Virus record (IMG/VR): IMGVR_UViG_3300027976_000042
Location: 1-59,527 of that record
DNA: 59,527 bases
Strand: one strand, 5' to 3'
From: a virus
Position 1 is the stretch's first letter, and the number at the start of each line of letters is the position of its first letter. Below, one piece after another: positions 58,681 through 59,527 of the stretch. The position numbers were made by a program, and so were the translations under genes. The notes under the pieces were generated by a model. That model did not search any database, had not been told where the DNA came from, and worked only from the letters and a program-made list of their open reading frames with translations.

Positions 58681-59321
58681 GGTCTTATTGTTCGAGCTTT
58701 TGATATGAGGTGTTTTTCCATCTCCATCACCGGCACTGGGCCCGACTTCACTTCGCTACTTGAAAAGAAGGAGGGGTCGACCAGGTAAATTGAACAGGAG
58801 TGGGATACAGCTGCCGGGTCCTCGAATGTGACCCCGTGGATCCTGTTTTGGCCGGATATCTTGTCGGCAATCTCCAGCCCCCACGTCGTGTTCCTGGGTC
58901 TCCACTGAATGGAAACGCCACCTGGGAATAACCCAGCCAGGCTGCTGAAATCCCTCCATAGCGACCCCCTGATCCCAGACGGTGTTTTCTTGCCTGGAGC
59001 GGAAGGCGGGGTAACCCCCCTGGCCGTCCTGTCTACCTGGGCGTTGTCGACATACAGGTCAAGCGACGTAGATTTCAGATCTTCGTCCCCTACCAGAAAT
59101 CTCGCAGCCTTTAGGCCCGATAGGACCCCAGCTATTTCCGCACCTAGGACTCCAGACACCGAACTGTCGGATCTTCCCGTGACTGCCATTGCGAAGCTTC
59201 CTCCCGGGGTATCGCAGATCTTGCAGTAATCCTGCTTCCATTCCAAGACTGCGCACCAGGCAGCAGGCTTCTCCTTTTTTCCGGACACGGCAGAGGCGTC
59301 CGAAGATATTCTGATTTTCAT
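58677..59321 (-). CDS. RNase H-like fold protein, 214 aa
   Basis: RISSDASAV gives the first Asp. GAEIAGVLSGLKAARF gives the Glu helix, LDLYVDNAQV the second Asp, and QWRPRNTTWGLEIADKIS the last Asp in the RNase HI pattern. The C-terminal 60 residues are extra. If active it would remove RNA primers laid by the phage primase, or it could be a structural RNase H-fold protein. It is the first gene of the operon in the window, with an A-rich leader (GTCGTAAAAATG). Confidence 0.65.
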   Translation of the reverse strand: MKIRISSDASAVSGKKEKPAAWCAVLEWKQDYCKICDTPGGSFAMAVTGRSDSSVSGVLGAEIAGVLSGLKAARFLVGDEDLKSTSLDLYVDNAQVDRTARGVTPPSAPGKKTPSGIRGSLWRDFSSLAGLFPGGVSIQWRPRNTTWGLEIADKISGQNRIHGVTFEDPAAVSHSCSIYLVDPSFFSSSEVKSGPVPVMEMEKHLISKARTIRP

Positions 59322-59527
59322 TTTTACGACTACCTCTTTTGGTTTTGCCAGACATAGAGGTCTCAGACCTGGCTTTAGGTTTGGTCCTGCAGGGCAACAG
59401 GATTTCCGCCCGATGGTTGACTAAAATTGGGGCCAGGATCTCGACCAGGGGCCAGGATCTCGACCAGGGGCCAGGATCTCGACCAGGGGCCAGGATCTCG
59501 ACCAGGGGCCAGGATCTCGACCAGGGG
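59322..59527. other. Non-coding right end of the window
   Basis: The first 107 bases show no supported ORF. A minus-strand frame reading into the RNase H-like gene is a shadow. No clear promoter is visible. The remaining 99 bases are a tandem repeat. The region may hold upstream regulatory sequence or a contig end. Confidence 0.4.
59429..59527. repeat. 19-base tandem repeat, five copies, running off the window
   Basis: The unit GGGGCCAGGATCTCGACCA repeats exactly at 59429, 59448, 59467, 59486 and 59505, with four more bases at the end. Copies are identical. The number of copies beyond the window is unknown. It could be an iteron-like or terminal repeat, or an assembly artefact at a contig end. 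Confidence 0.9.

Noticed and set aside
59429-59527. CRISPR array at the window end
   Set aside because: The 19-base units follow each other with no unique spacer between them.

Overview
The window reads as an internal stretch, or one end, of a large tailed-phage (Caudoviricetes) genome. It has no ribosomal or housekeeping genes. Every gene I can support lies on the minus strand, mostly packed end to end with ATGA, TAATG or GTGA overlaps, so transcription runs from position 59,527 down to 1. It carries a phage-type replication and recombination set, a probable portal and holin, a tRNA, many small acidic proteins of the kind found in phages, and parts of a multi-subunit RNA polymerase. By eye the base composition is near 50% GC. 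Some starts have strong Shine-Dalgarno sites (for example at 99, 1487, 6170, 13029 and 48057). Many others have only an A-rich leader. The host cannot be named from the sequence.

Layout in transcription order. (1) 59.5-53.3 kb, recombination: an RNase H-like protein, an Mre11/SbcD/gp47-like nuclease, its SbcC/gp46-like ATPase partner, an SF2 helicase and a small membrane protein. (2) 53.3-40.1 kb, replication: a Rha/KilAC-type regulator, an unknown protein, DnaB-like helicase, DnaG-like primase, DNA polymerase III alpha split into two genes and interrupted by a 139-residue mini-intein, a candidate ssDNA-binding protein with an acidic tail, RecA and a RuvC-like resolvase. (3) 40-31 kb: large proteins I do not recognise, an HD-domain hydrolase, small membrane proteins and a possible lipoprotein. 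(4) 31-25 kb: a probable portal, a probable holin, an Ala/Asp/Lys repeat protein and an AcrVA2-like protein. (5) 25.4-22.4 kb: three proteins with hydrophobic segments, possibly virion or membrane associated. (6) 22.4-13.5 kb: RNA polymerase. The N-terminal part of beta carries an inserted pyrophosphatase-like domain. Six small genes follow, and then one 1008-residue chain fuses the C-terminal part of beta to the N-terminal part of beta'. The C-terminal part of beta' is not in the window. (7) 13.5-0 kb: a MYG1-family protein, tRNA-Arg(CCU) and a run of small accessory genes separated by terminators and repeated promoter-like elements.

The most unusual feature is the RNA polymerase: its division into pieces, the beta-beta' fusion, and a domain resembling an enzyme that removes the polymerase's own by-product, pyrophosphate. 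Second is the DNA polymerase, whose PHP exonuclease site would be assembled from two chains and whose polymerase chain needs protein splicing. Two promoter classes are visible: a repeated two-block element that may be phage specific, and sigma70-like promoters with the -10 box only 5-6 nt before the ATG, suggesting leaderless mRNAs.
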